A stretch of 64,000 nt of DNA, taken from NCBI GenBank assembly GCA_004009845.1, contig RMBW01000081.1:1-64000 (forward strand), given 5' to 3'. Under the pieces are notes generated by a model. That model was not told where the DNA came from and searched no databases. It saw only the letters and a list, made by a program, of their open reading frames with translations. Made by a program: the position numbers and the translations under genes. Below are positions 10,276 through 19,189 of this stretch, piece after piece. Source of the stretch: Davidsoniella eucalypti (lineage: Eukaryota > Ascomycota > Sordariomycetes > Microascales > Ceratocystidaceae). How positions within the stretch are numbered: position 1 is the first letter of the stretch; the number at the start of each line of letters is the position of its first letter.

Positions 10276-10900
10276 TGTTATGAAATAACACTCGCAGACC
10301 CTCCGCATGAAGCTTAGACTTGATGTACAGTCTCACCTTTCCAATTTTGGTGACAACGATTCATGCATTGAGGCTTCGACTGGATGGTTACGAAATAACA
10401 GTCGCAGAACCTCCGCATGAAACTTAGACTTGATGTACAGTCTCACCTTTCCGATGTTGGTGACAACGATTCATGCATTGAGGTTTAGAGTGCATACACA
10501 GCCAACACGGCATTGCCTCGAACTTCTGTCCGTAGACCAGACTCTCCTGTTTCTTTCTCTCTCGGGTTAACATATATAGCTTGCTTGTATCTTTTTTCTG
10601 TTCTCCTTTTGCCTTCCCCCTCCAAGCTTACAACTCCCTGTGTACCTGACCTACTGGTGCAACCTCCTCTTCTTGTTCCTGTTCCTGTTCTTATCTTTGC
10701 TCCTGCTCCTGTTCTTACCTTCTTGTCCCCGCTCTTGTTCCTATCTTCGCTCCGGCTCCTGTCCTGATTTAGTCCCGATTTACTTAATCTATTATTCTGT
10801 GTAACTCTATTATCCTGAAAACTCCAAAACCACCTTCGAGTGACTACTCTCCCAGTGATCACTGGTTTCCCTTTGAATTCCTGCCTGCCCGTTCTTTACA
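10276..10900 (+). repeat. Element B 3' LTR (625 bp)
   Basis: Same length as the 5' LTR and, as far as I can read it, base-for-base identical, including the 110 bp U3 duplication. It is followed directly by the right target-site copy GTCGG. Confidence 0.96.
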
Positions 10901-10905
10901 GTCGG
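10901..10905. repeat. Target site duplication of element B, right copy
   Basis: GTCGG, identical to 4636-4640. The gag of A1 continues from here. Confidence 0.95.
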
Positions 10906-11490
10906 CTTCACGCGAGGGTTGGCGACCACGGTCAGATTCAGGGTAGGTATCGCGGGGTCTCATGCTTTCGGCCAGACGCGCCAGGTCAGAGGTATCGGAT
11001 GGGATGTCACTGGCGTCGTCTTCATCGTCTGCGGGTAGGGGGTTGCGAGACGTGGTTACTCGACTCAGGGTGCGTGCATGAGTTGTCTCGGTCGCGATCA
11101 ATTGTTCAGTGGTTTCCCTGGCCTTGGAGCGTGCTCTCGTGGGGGTGCGAGGCAGGCCCATGAATGGTGACTTGAGAAGGGAAGGGCGGAGCGAGGTTCG
11201 AGCCACGCGTTCCTGACGCGTACGGGCTTGGCCGATGTGAACATGGCCGACAAAACCGCTGGTGAAAGATAGATGTCCTAGGTGGCTGTGGAAATGCTGA
11301 CTGTGACTAAGGATGTCACGGGAGGCAGGGCAGAATCCTAGGACGGCAGCGAGGCGCGCGCGTTCCTTACGTTTAAAGAGTGCAAGGTAGCACCAGCCGG
11401 GTCTGCTCCAGGGTCGATCCTCGGGTAGGCCTACGGCCGACAGCGTGTAGCCCTCAGGGGGCTCCTGGCTGGGGTCTAGGAGGTGGACAC
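10901..11490 (-). pseudogene. Gypsy A1 gag, N-terminal third (right of element B)
   Basis: Continuation of A1 gag, near-identical to residues about 40-235 of the intact gag of A2 (for example LLDPSQEPPEGYTLSAVGLP and SMRPRDTYPESDRGRQPS). The first 40 or so codons and the 5' LTR of A1 are missing: at 11490 the sequence runs straight into the TRIM-like LTR with no target duplication. The separated gag pieces are another reason A1 cannot function. Confidence 0.88.
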
Positions 11491-11669
11491 TGTAAGGGTC
11501 TAAGGCCCTGGTTGGTTTGGCTAAGCTTGATCTAAGCCTATGCAAAACGGTTATAAATAGGGACGTCTTCCCGCCGTTATTCCAACAGATAATAGTCCTT
11601 CTCTCCATCGGCCACAATCTAATCACCCTTTCTAAGATTGTTGGCCTCGTCCCTCCTTAGATCCTCTCA
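11491..11669 (+). repeat. TRIM-like element left LTR (179 bp)
   Basis: Begins TGTAAGGGTCTAAGGCC and ends GATCCTCTCA. TATAAATA is at 11552, with the self-primer ATCGGCCACAA 55 bp downstream at 11607. It is identical by eye to 12720-12898. Confidence 0.9.
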
Positions 11670-11682
11670 TTTTGTGGCCGAT
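11607..11682 (+). other. TRIM-like element self-primer and PBS pair
   Basis: ATCGGCCACAA (11607-11617, in the LTR) is the exact reverse complement of TTGTGGCCGAT (11672-11682), which starts 2 nt after the LTR end. The family A equivalent is ATCGGTCTCAA with TTGAGACCGAT: both arms changed together, so pairing is preserved between families. Confidence 0.8.
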
Positions 11683-12226
11683 CAACCTTTAGATCGTCGA
11701 CGTTTGACGCGATCACCCTTCGTTTCTGTTATTATACCTTCGTTTTTTGGTGATAATTACCCCTCTTTTTGGCGCTGTGAAAATGCCTTATCTTTATTTA
11801 CCCGTCCTCTCTTTGTAATTGAGCCGACGTTTTCCCCCTGTTATGCCGCTGCTTACTGAAGTGAAGCCGTCAAGTACCCGTAAAACGATGCAAATCGTCG
11901 CGGAAGTAGTACCTCTGTAACGTTCTCTGAAATTAAGCCGACATTAACCTCGGGATTACGCTGGTTCTCCGCAGAAATAGAGCCTGATGTAGACCTCTGT
12001 CATCCCGCTAAAATGGACCTGTATGAGTGCACACGCCTGTTGAAAGGGTGTCGATTGTACGCCCTGGGAACCGGCCTGGCTAAGTCGTAGTCGAACCGGA
12101 ATAGACACAGAGTCTCCACAGCATACACCCCTCCATTGCAGCCAACAGGCCATCTACTCCTGTACGACCCCGTTAGCCGTGCGCTAAGGTCGCTAGGATT
12201 TTCACACCCTTTTTTACATTTTTTGG

Positions 12227-12240
12227 GGGTGCATGCACCC
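12227..12240. repeat. 14 bp perfect palindrome in TRIM interior
   Basis: GGGTGCATGCACCC, a perfect palindrome inside the non-coding interior. It may be a structural element of the RNA; nothing shows a function. Confidence 0.5.
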
Positions 12241-12425
12241 TCTGTCCGGTCTTTCCGGGGGTCAACGCGGACCCCCCATCCCACAGAATCGCATTTACCA
12301 GGCCCTGGAAACCCTCCGAATGCGCCCGACGGCGTCCCCTTTATTTTTACACCGCCTTTTCAACCATTTTTCCTGCGATAGGCAGGGGGAAATGATGACA
12401 CCATGTACCCCCCAAGGCTTCACAT

Positions 12426-12489
12426 ACGCCCCGGTATCAAGCCCGGTTAAGTCGTGCACGCCCCGGTATCAAGCCCGGCTAAGTCGTGA
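12426..12489 (+). repeat. 32 bp tandem duplication in TRIM interior
   Basis: Two adjacent 32 bp units beginning ACGCCCCGGTATCAAGCCCG differ at two positions. The unit is internally hairpin-prone. It lies in a stretch with no coding signal. Confidence 0.75.
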
Positions 12490-12719
12490 TCGGAAGAAGA
12501 AGGACTAGTACCTCTCGTGGTCGGATTGCACCCCCCCTGGGCGTCGCAGATGCAGAATATACACGCCCCCAAGAGTTTCGGGCACGCCAAGGAATAGGCA
12601 GGAATTTATTGATGTTGCAATATTGGTTTCAGCGTACACGGGTTGTTTTATTGGTATTTGTAATTAGGAAAACATTAGTTAGGTAGTATATTTTTTCTGC
12701 CGGTGGAGGGGGAGGCTAT

Positions 12720-12898
12720 TGTAAGGGTCTAAGGCCCTGGTTGGTTTGGCTAAGCTTGATCTAAGCCTATGCAAAACGGTTATAAATAGGGACGTCTTCC
12801 CGCCGTTATTCCAACAGATAATAGTCCTTCTCTCCATCGGCCACAATCTAATCACCCTTTCTAAGATTGTTGGCCTCGTCCCTCCTTAGATCCTCTCA
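12720..12898 (+). repeat. TRIM-like element right LTR (179 bp)
   Basis: Identical by eye to 11491-11669 and preceded by a purine tract. Its end at 12898 abuts an integrase fragment of family A in plus orientation, without a target duplication. Confidence 0.9.
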
Positions 12899-12899
12899 G

Positions 12900-13851
12900 C
12901 CGTCGCTTTGGGATCCAGCGTCGCCTGTCCACAGCGTTCCATCCTCAAACGGATGGCAGCCAAGAACGCAGTAATCAGGAGATTGAAACGTACCTTCGCA
13001 ATTTCTGTTCCTTCGCTCAGGACGACTGGGCCTCCTTGCTGCCTCAAGCACAACTCGCACTGAACAACAGGATCTCTTCCACTACGGGTCTCTCACCGTT
13101 CTTCATGACCCACGGGTTTAACGTCGACATTATTGAACCATCTGTACAAGGTCCCCCTGCCTCCGACAAGTCTCCTGTATGTGGTGCCCAGGAATGGTTG
13201 ACCAAACTAAGCAACGCAACACAGTTCGCGATCGTAGCTATGGCCGCCACCCAAGAGCACCAGGAAACTAGCGCTAACCGTCTCCGTCAACCATCTGAGA
13301 ACTTCAGAGTGGGAGACAAGGTCTACCTCAACACGAAGAACTTGACCACGGAGAGACCGTCCAAGAAGTTAGACTGGTTGGCCAGACTGTACACAGTCCT
13401 GGAGGTTACAGGCACCCACAATGTACGATTGAACGTGCCGACAGGCATCCACCCCGTCTTCCACGTAAGCCTAATCCGCCGAGCTCCCAACAACCCCTTA
13501 CCCTCACAGGAAGTACCTGATGATGAGCCCGCGGCTATCACGGCTAGGGAAGCACTGGAAGACGACTCTGTGGAAACAGGCGAGTACAGAGTGGAAGCAA
13601 TCGTCAAGCAACGTACCCGCCATGGACACACGCAAGCCTTGGTCAAATGGAAAGGTTACCAAGATGCTACCTGGGAACCATTGGAACACGTGAAGGACAC
13701 TGCAGCATGGTTGGTCTTCACGGAGAAGACGAAAAAGAATTGGAACGTGACCCTCCAATCCCTTTACACTGCCTGGTTGCTACCAGAGGATGGCCCCGAG
13801 AAGGACCATGGTGCGAGTATGGACACACGCAGTCCACTGATGGTAGGCTAA
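12900..13851 (+). pseudogene. Gypsy A pol fragment: integrase C-term and chromodomain
   Basis: An open frame runs from the fragment edge to TAA at 13849. It starts in the integrase core (STAFHPQTDGSQERSNQEIE, containing the last catalytic Glu) and continues through PQAQLALNNRIS, a GPF-equivalent segment (RLYTVLEVTG) and the chromodomain (EAIVKQRTRHGHTQALVKW, then GYQDATWEPLEHV). It is the least damaged version of this region in the window, but without its upstream domains it is a remnant. Confidence 0.87.
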
Positions 13852-14086
13852 GGCAGCAATATTGGCTGCACCACCTTGGTCACCTGCACACCCGAGCGTC
13901 TGCAGGATAAGATTGCTGACCTATTTTGGAGTTATTTCTGTTTCTGGAGTTATTTCTGTTTTTGGATATCGAGTACCAAGGTACTATACGGTTTTAAGTT
14001 TGTATACACCATGCTACAGGGGTGTTTTTTTGTATGTTTAGACGTAAAATTAGTGTAATTTTTCTGCCGATGGGGGGGGAGACTAT

Positions 14087-14267
14087 TGTAAGAGACTAAG
14101 GCCTAGTAAGGTTAGCCAAGGCATTCCTTGTCAGTACTAGAATCGGCTATAAGTAGGGACCTATTCCCGCCGATTATTAGTCTTAGTTTCTCTTTCTCCT
14201 TCATCGGTCTCAATCGAACTATTCTTTTACGACCAGTTTTCATCGCAACTCCTCGTATATCGTCTCA
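14087..14267 (+). repeat. Family A LTR, plus strand (181 bp), 3' LTR
   Basis: Begins TGTAAGAGACTAAGGCC and ends ATATCGTCTCA, preceded by the polypurine tract GATGGGGGGGGAGAC. TATAAG lies in GGCTATAAGTAGGG and the self-primer ATCGGTCTCAA lies in the second half. Homologous LTRs are at 16423, 18859 and 19190. Confidence 0.9.
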
Positions 14268-14291
14268 TCTTCCCCTATCTTCGTATCCTCC

Positions 14292-14325
14292 TGGTCAGGG
14301 CGCGACTTGTCCTGACCACCTAAAA
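14292..14325 (-). promoter_or_regulatory. Putative -1 frameshift signal at family A gag stop
   Basis: On the minus strand gag ends GAT TTT TAG with five consecutive T's, so a P-site tRNA on TTT can slip back one base onto TTT. Four nt after TTT (the stop plus one G) comes an 8 bp perfect stem, TGGTCAGG and CCTGACCA (14318-14311 and 14299-14292), with an 11 nt loop. The -1 frame (TTT TTA GGT ...) is open into pol. The spacer length equals that in element B. The slippery run is weaker than a canonical heptamer. Confidence 0.55.
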
Positions 14326-16116
14326 ATCCAGTTCAATTAGGTCGTATTCAGACCCGTTCTCCGCTACCTTAGAGTCGACCTTGGCTACCGTCGTAGTGGT
14401 GTTGTCAGGGGGAGGTAGCACACGATCCATGGCCCGTTCGTCATACTTCGCGATTTCCTCACGCATTACCGTGCGTATGGCGTTGATAGACAGCTGATTG
14501 TTGGAGGGGCCTGGCTGGGAAGAGCGCTGGGGGCAACGGCGTGCGATGTGATCCTTGAGTCCACAGATAAAGCATGCGTTTTCGCGCATTAACCGGTGTC
14601 GTTCCGACTCGGACAGTTTTGGTCTGTCTGAGCGGGCAGCAAGCTGAGGGCGGTTCTCCCGACGGGTCTGTTGGTCAGGCCGCTCTCTCCAGTTACTCGA
14701 CTTGGTGTGCTCGGGCTTAGGGGTGGACTCCACGATGCGGCGCTTACCAGTGGGGCGGTCGAAGTGCTTCAAGAGGCTGTCAATGATGGCGTGGTATGAG
14801 TTGGACTCCCAAGCCCATCCGGTGCGTTCAACCAAATCGTCACGCATGGCAGAACGTAGGATGTCGATCAACGTGGTGTCGTCGTGAATGCCGGCTTCCA
14901 TGGCTAGGGTTTCGAATCGGAGGTGGAAGGCCTTGAAGGTTTCACGATCTCCCTGAGCGGACTTGTAGAAGGCGATGCGAGCGTTAGTGAGTCGTTCGCG
15001 CGACCGGAACATATCGTCGAGTTTCTCCAGCAGCAGATCGTAGGGTCTGGATCGTTGGCAGATAGAGTCGAAAAAGACGTTCAACTTGGCTTGCGTGTTC
15101 GTGCCTAAGCGGCCGTACAGGTAGACTGCTTTAGAGAGGTCACCGCCTAGGGCTGTTCCATCGATTAACATCTTGTTCGTTGCCAGTCTTCTCCAGATCT
15201 CGTAGTCAGAGTGCAAGCCGCTGAATTCGCTAAGTAGAGGCTGGACCTGACGGGGTAGGTTTTGGCTGGACGAGACGGGTAGTGGCTGAGGAGCAGGGGC
15301 AGGCGGTAGCGGAGGAGCGGCAGTATCATGACGCTCTTTGGCGAACAGCATTTGACCGAGTCGATTCATCATAGACTTCATTTCTACCATGTCGGTTTGC
15401 AGAGAGTCCAGACGGTCGGCTTCACGCGAGGGTTGGCGACCGCGGTCAGATTCAGGGTAGGTATCGCGGGGTCTCATGCTTTCGGCCAGACGTGCCAGGT
15501 CAGAGGTATCGGATGGGATGTCACTGGCGTCGTCTTCATCGTCTGCGGGTAGGGGGTTGCGAGACGTGGTTACTCGACTCAGGGTGCGTGCATGGGTTGT
15601 CTCGGTCGCGATCAATTGTTCAGTGGTTTCCCTGGCCTTGGAGCGTGCTCTCGTGGGGGTGCGAGGCAGGCCCATGAATGGTGACTTGAGAAGGGAAGGG
15701 CGGAGCGAGGTTCGAGCAGCGCGTTCCTGACGCGTACGGGCTTGGCCGATGTGAACATGGCCGACAAAACCGCTGGTGAAAGATAGATGTCCTAGGTGGC
15801 TGTGGAAATGCTGACTGTGACTAAGGATGTCACGGGAGGCAGGGCAGAATCCTAGGACGGCAGCGAGGCGCGCGCGTTCCTTACGTTTAAAGAGTGCAAG
15901 GTAGCACCAGCCGGGTCTACTCCAGGGTCGATCCTCGGGTAGGCCTACGGCCGACAGGGTGTAACCCTCAGGAGGTTCCTGGCTGGGGTCTAGGAGGTGT
16001 ACGCGGGCCAGGGCTAGTTTCTCCTTGATGATTAGGAAGGCCTCGTAGTAGCCAACGAGGGCGGCGCAGTTCAGGGAGGCCAGGATGACCAGAAGCAGGA
16101 AGGTGAAGTCAGACAT
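14320..16116 (-). CDS. gag: Family A Gag, 598 aa, intact copy A2
   Basis: Capsid/nucleocapsid precursor of family A. The N-terminus is hydrophobic (MSDFTFLLLVILASLNCAAL), unusual for a gag and resembling a membrane anchor or signal peptide. A polar, Arg/Thr-rich region follows (about 120-250), then a proline-rich spacer (PPLPPAPAPQPLP) and the capsid-like helical core (about 300-455, RQVQPLLSEFSGLHSDYEIW). The CCHC zinc knuckle CFICGLKDHIARRC is near 530, with an acidic end. The ATG at 16116 follows the long hairpin-rich leader. It stops with TAG after a T-run, and pol lies in the -1 frame. The frame is unbroken, but the downstream pol is lost, so this copy could only make Gag. Confidence 0.87.
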   Translation of the reverse strand: MSDFTFLLLVILASLNCAALVGYYEAFLIIKEKLALARVHLLDPSQEPPEGYTLSAVGLPEDRPWSRPGWCYLALFKRKERARLAAVLGFCPASRDILSHSQHFHSHLGHLSFTSGFVGHVHIGQARTRQERAARTSLRPSLLKSPFMGLPRTPTRARSKARETTEQLIATETTHARTLSRVTTSRNPLPADDEDDASDIPSDTSDLARLAESMRPRDTYPESDRGRQPSREADRLDSLQTDMVEMKSMMNRLGQMLFAKERHDTAAPPLPPAPAPQPLPVSSSQNLPRQVQPLLSEFSGLHSDYEIWRRLATNKMLIDGTALGGDLSKAVYLYGRLGTNTQAKLNVFFDSICQRSRPYDLLLEKLDDMFRSRERLTNARIAFYKSAQGDRETFKAFHLRFETLAMEAGIHDDTTLIDILRSAMRDDLVERTGWAWESNSYHAIIDSLLKHFDRPTGKRRIVESTPKPEHTKSSNWRERPDQQTRRENRPQLAARSDRPKLSESERHRLMRENACFICGLKDHIARRCPQRSSQPGPSNNQLSINAIRTVMREEIAKYDERAMDRVLPPPDNTTTTVAKVDSKVAENGSEYDLIELDF

Positions 16117-16136
16117 CGTGACTAAGGGCGCAAGGG

Positions 16137-16409
16137 GTAATCAAGCGGACTGGTAGGGGCAAGCCTGGTAAGGGGAAGGCTTGGACAGGGGGGCAGACTG
16201 TTTAGAGGGAGTCTGGACGAGGTAAGAGGGCAAACAGAGACAGTGTTTGGATAGAGGAGGAAAAGCAAGCGGACGGCTTGGACGGGATAGAAAGCAAGCG
16301 GACGGCTTGGACAGAATAGGTAGCAAGCGGACGGCTTGGACAGAGATAACACAGCGAGCAGATGCTCGGACAAAGGGGCAAGCGGATGCTTGGACAAGAT
16401 AAAGAAGTT
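16137..16409 (-). other. Tandem hairpin array in family A 5' leader (copy A2)
   Basis: Between PBS and gag ATG the leader is a series of short inverted repeats about 30 nt apart: CAAGC-atc-CGCTTG, CGAGC-atct-GCTCG, three CAAGC-cgtcc-GCTTG units, CAAACA-ctgtctc-TGTTTG, AGACT..AGTCT and CAAGCC..GGCTTG, read on the minus strand. Stem bases differ between units but stay complementary, and loops of small hairpins keep a CGTC(C/T) core. The homologous array in A4 is at 19401-19664. Confidence 0.7.
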
Positions 16410-16420
16410 ATCGGTCTCAA
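16410..16420 (-). other. Self-complementary PBS of copy A2
   Basis: On the minus strand TTGAGACCGAT, 2 nt after the 5' LTR, is the exact complement of ATCGGTCTCAA inside that LTR (16477-16487). Confidence 0.78.
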
Positions 16421-16422
16421 AA

Positions 16423-16603
16423 TGAGACGATATACGAGGAGTTGCGATGAAAACTGGTCGTAAAAGAATAGTTCGATTGAGACCGATGAAGGAGAAAGAG
16501 AAACTAAGACTAATAATCGGCGGGAATAGGTCCCTACTTATAGCCGATTCTAGTACTGACAAGGAGTGCCTTGGCTAACCTTACTAGGCCTTAGTCTCTT
16601 ACA
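16423..16603 (-). repeat. Family A LTR, minus strand (181 bp), 5' LTR of A2
   Basis: TG..CA ends on the minus strand, same sequence type as 14087-14267 with a few substitutions. It abuts copy A3 at 16604, within the integrase zinc-finger region. Confidence 0.9.
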
Positions 16604-18282
16604 GTTGGTGAGGCCAGGCCAGGCATATTCGCGCGATACTAAGTCACGGGTAATTGCTCTGCTGGGGTGGCCTGCGAGGGTAGAGTCGTGAATCTGCTGG
16701 ATGATTCTGGTCCTCAGGGGCTCGTGGTGCGGGACCCAAAGTCTGTCCCGCCAGCGTAGTCTACCTTCCGTGTCTAACTTGCACTCGCTCATTTGCCATT
16801 GCAAACCCCAGTCGGCTGGGAATGAGCGAGCTCCTTCTCGTACTAGTTTACGAGCTAACCACCAACGGTTGCATTGGGTCAGAGCCTGGTTCCATAGGCC
16901 AGTCATTTCGGGGTCCGCGAAGGGGGAGGTCACAGCTTCCTTAGTCGCCTTGTCGTCAGTCGGCGCGTCCTTGTCAGGCTCCTGGGCCCAAACTGCGCCG
17001 ATTACCACCAGGTCGTTGCTTGACTCACTCTTCTCGAGGAGTTGGTGGAAGCGACTAGCCAGCCTGTCGTCACTTTCGTTGGCCGGCATATCCTGGTCCC
17101 TTCTAGACAGGGCGTCTGGCACAACTTGCTCGGTACCTGGGCGGTGGCGTAGGCAGAAACTAAAGTCCGAAAGCTCGTATCCCCAGCGGCGTTGTCTCTC
17201 GGCCAGCGTTCTCTTGGTCTGAAAGTACTCCAAGTTACGGTGGTCGGTCCACACCACGAAGTCAACCCCTAGGAGGAAATGGCGCCATTCGCGAATGGAC
17301 CAGTAGATGGCCAACATCTCCTTATCGTGAATGGGGTAATTGGCTTCAGGGGGTGTGAGTTTGCGAGAGAGGAAGGCGATGGGGTGCATGAGGCCATCAT
17401 CTCCTCGTTGAGACAATTCTGCTCCAAGGGCGTAACCGGAGGAGTCCGCGGTTAATACCGTTTCTCTCAACGGGTCGAAAGGGGTCAAAACAGGGGGAGT
17501 GAGGAAGGCTCTCTTAACCTCGGCGAAAGCGTGCGCGCATGCGTCAGACCAGACAAAGGGGGTATCCTTCTTAGTTAACCCTACCATCGGCGCTATCATC
17601 TCGGACAGTCGAGGTACAAAGTCTCGATAGAAATTGACGAAGCCGATAAATCCCCGTAGACCTTTCAGAGTTGTGGGAGAATTCCAGTTGCGAATCGCAA
17701 GGGTTTTCTCAGGGTCTGCCTTAATGCCGATACCTGGGCCAACGATGAAACCGAGGAACTTGATTTCCTTCGCTAAGAATTGGCATTTGCGCAAGTCGAG
17801 TTGGAGGCCGGCTTGGTCGAGTGCATGGACGATCTCGAGCACTAGTTGTCTATGCTCTTCCTCAGTACCACTGGAGTAGATATCCACATCGTCAATGTAG
17901 GCGCTGCAGCTGATGCCTAGCCATTTCCGAAGGACCGAATTGATGTAACGCTGGAAAGCAGCAGGGGCATTAGTCAAACCGAAAGGGATAACGTTCCATT
18001 CAAAGGCCCCTAGGGGAGTCCGAAAAGCGGTTAACTCCTCATAGCCAGGGGCTATACGAATACGGTGAAAAGCAGCGATGACATCTACCTTGGACACCCA
18101 CTTGGCTTCCGAAATTTGCCGCAGGGTGTCGTGGATAAGGGGAAGCGGGTAGGAATCCTTCTTGGAGATAGCGTTAACTGCGCGGTAGTCCACACAGAAG
18201 CGAATTCCACCTCCAGGTTTCTTTACAAATAGGACCGGAGAGCCCACTTCAGATTTCGTGTCCTTTATCCATCTTGTCCCCA
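16604..18282 (-). pseudogene. Gypsy A3 pol fragment: RT, RNase H, integrase zinc finger
   Basis: Uninterrupted minus-strand frame covering reverse transcriptase from GTRWIKDTKSEVGSPVLFVK through AYIDDVDIYSSG (YIDD catalytic motif), RNase H (LTADSSGYALGAELSQRGDD; DHRNLEYF) and the first His residues of the integrase zinc finger (HDSTLAGHPSRAITRDL). Both ends are broken: on the right it is joined to a truncated element B LTR at 18283, on the left to the LTR of A2. Protease and the integrase core are absent. The frame extends artificially into the flanking LTRs. It is better preserved than the same region of A1. Confidence 0.87.
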
Positions 18283-18858
18283 TGTTATGAAATAACACTC
18301 GCAGACCCTCCGCATGAAGCTTAGACTTGATGTACAGTCTCACCTTTCCAATTTTGGTGACAACGATTCATGCATTGAGGCTTCGACTGGATGGTTACGA
18401 AATAACAGTCGCAGAACCTCCGCATGAAACTTAGACTTGATGTACAGTCTCACCTTTCCGATTTTGGTGGCAACGATTCATGCATTGAGGTTTAGAGTGC
18501 ATACACAGCCAACACGGCATTGCCTCGAACTTTTGTTCGTAGACCAGACCCCCTGTTCTTTCTCCTCGGGTTAACATATATAGCTTGCTTGTATCTTTTT
18601 TTCTGTTCTCCTTTTGCCTTCCCCCTCCAAGCTTACAACTCCCTGTGTACCTGACCTACTGGTGCAACCTCCTCTTCTTGTTCCTGTTCCTGTTCTTATC
18701 TTTGCTCCTACTCCTGTTCTTACCTTCTTGTCCCCGCTCTTGTTCCTATCTTCGCTCCGGCTCCTGTCCTGATTTAGTCCCGATTTACTTAATTTATTAT
18801 TCTGTGTAACTCTATTATCCTGAAAACTCCAAAACCACCTTCGAGTGACTACTCTCCC
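18283..18858 (+). repeat. Truncated element B-type LTR
   Basis: Matches the element B LTR from its first base (TGTTATGAAATAAC) to GACTACTCTCCC, about 50 bp short of the end, with several substitutions (for example TTTTGTTCGTAGACCAGACCCC instead of CTTCTGTCCG...). It includes the 110 bp U3 duplication. The left edge falls in the A3 RT region and the right edge is cut by a family A LTR at 18859. It is older than 4641-10900 and marks a second family B insertion. Confidence 0.88.
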
Positions 18859-19039
18859 TGAGACGATATACGAGGAGTTGCGATGAAAACTGGTCGTAAA
18901 AGAATAGTTCGATTGAGACCGATGAAGGAGAAAGAGAAACTAAGACTAATAATCGGCGGGAATAGGTCCCTACTTATAGCCGATTCTAGTACTGACAAGG
19001 AATGCCTTGGCTAACCTTACTAGGCCTTAGTCTCTTACA
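18859..19039 (-). repeat. Family A LTR, minus strand (181 bp)
   Basis: Reverse complement of the A-type LTR, starting TGAGACGATATACGAGG on the plus strand and ending CTCTTACA, with polypurine tract next to it at 19040-19062. Confidence 0.9.
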
Positions 19040-19189
19040 ATAGTCTCCCCCCCCATCGGCAGAAAATTACACTAATTTTACATCTAGACATACAAAACAC
19101 CCCCTGTAGCATGGTGTGTATACAAACTAAAACCGTATAGTACTTGGTACTCGATATCCAAAAACAGAAATAACTCCAGAAACAGAAAT
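18859..19189 (-). mobile_element. Gypsy family A 3' end, minus strand (LTR plus 3' UTR)
   Basis: A minus-strand 3' LTR (18859-19039) followed to the right by its polypurine tract and about 150 bp of 3' untranslated region, homologous to 13937-14086. It ends abruptly at 19189, where a plus-strand family A LTR begins, so two LTRs lie head to head as an inverted repeat around a 150 bp spacer. Confidence 0.87.

Larger units (their letters stand above)
4641..10900 (+). mobile_element. Complete gypsy element B (chromovirus, 6,260 bp)
   Basis: Full-length, apparently intact LTR retrotransposon. It has identical 625 bp LTRs with TG..CA ends, a self-primer type PBS, gag, a -1 frameshift site, pol with all catalytic motifs and a C-terminal chromodomain, a polypurine tract and a 5 bp target duplication. 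I saw no difference between the LTRs by eye, which implies a very recent insertion. Domain order PR-RT-RH-IN-CHD and self-priming point to the Tf1/sushi-like chromovirus group. Confidence 0.96.
11491..12898 (+). mobile_element. TRIM-like non-autonomous LTR element (1,408 bp)
   Basis: Two 179 bp direct repeats, identical by eye, flank a 1,050 bp interior with no convincing reading frame. It has TG..CA LTR ends, a self-complementary PBS 2 nt after the left LTR and a purine-rich tract (GGTGGAGGGGGAGG) before the right LTR, so it has every cis signal for retrotransposition but no gag or pol. Size and layout match terminal-repeat retrotransposons in miniature. The ends resemble those of family A (TGTAAGGGTCTAAGGCC against TGTAAGAGACTAAGGCC), so a related gypsy element could supply proteins. 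The flanks do not match (GACAC left, GCCGT right), so this copy was rearranged after insertion. Confidence 0.8.
12899..14267 (+). mobile_element. Gypsy family A 3' fragment, plus strand
   Basis: The 3' end of a family A element: integrase C-terminal part, chromodomain, 3' untranslated region, polypurine tract and 3' LTR. The 5' part is missing; the break at 12899 is joined to the TRIM-like right LTR. At 14267 the LTR abuts the start of pol of the oppositely oriented copy A2. Confidence 0.87.
14268..16603 (-). mobile_element. Gypsy family A copy A2, 5' part (LTR, leader, gag)
   Basis: Minus-strand 5' portion of family A: 5' LTR (16423-16603), self-type PBS, a leader of about 300 nt carrying tandem hairpins, intact gag and the first codons of pol, cut at 14268 by an inverted family A LTR. 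It sits against copy A3 at 16604. This is the best reference for the 5' half of the family. Confidence 0.9.

Noticed and set aside
12136..12508. Short frames in the TRIM interior as a possible gag
   Set aside because: Below 95 codons, no capsid or zinc-knuckle motif, and they cross a tandem duplication.
16550..18343. 597-codon frame of A3 as a complete gene
   Set aside because: Its first 20 codons and its end come from flanking LTR sequence; it is a pol fragment between two breakpoints.
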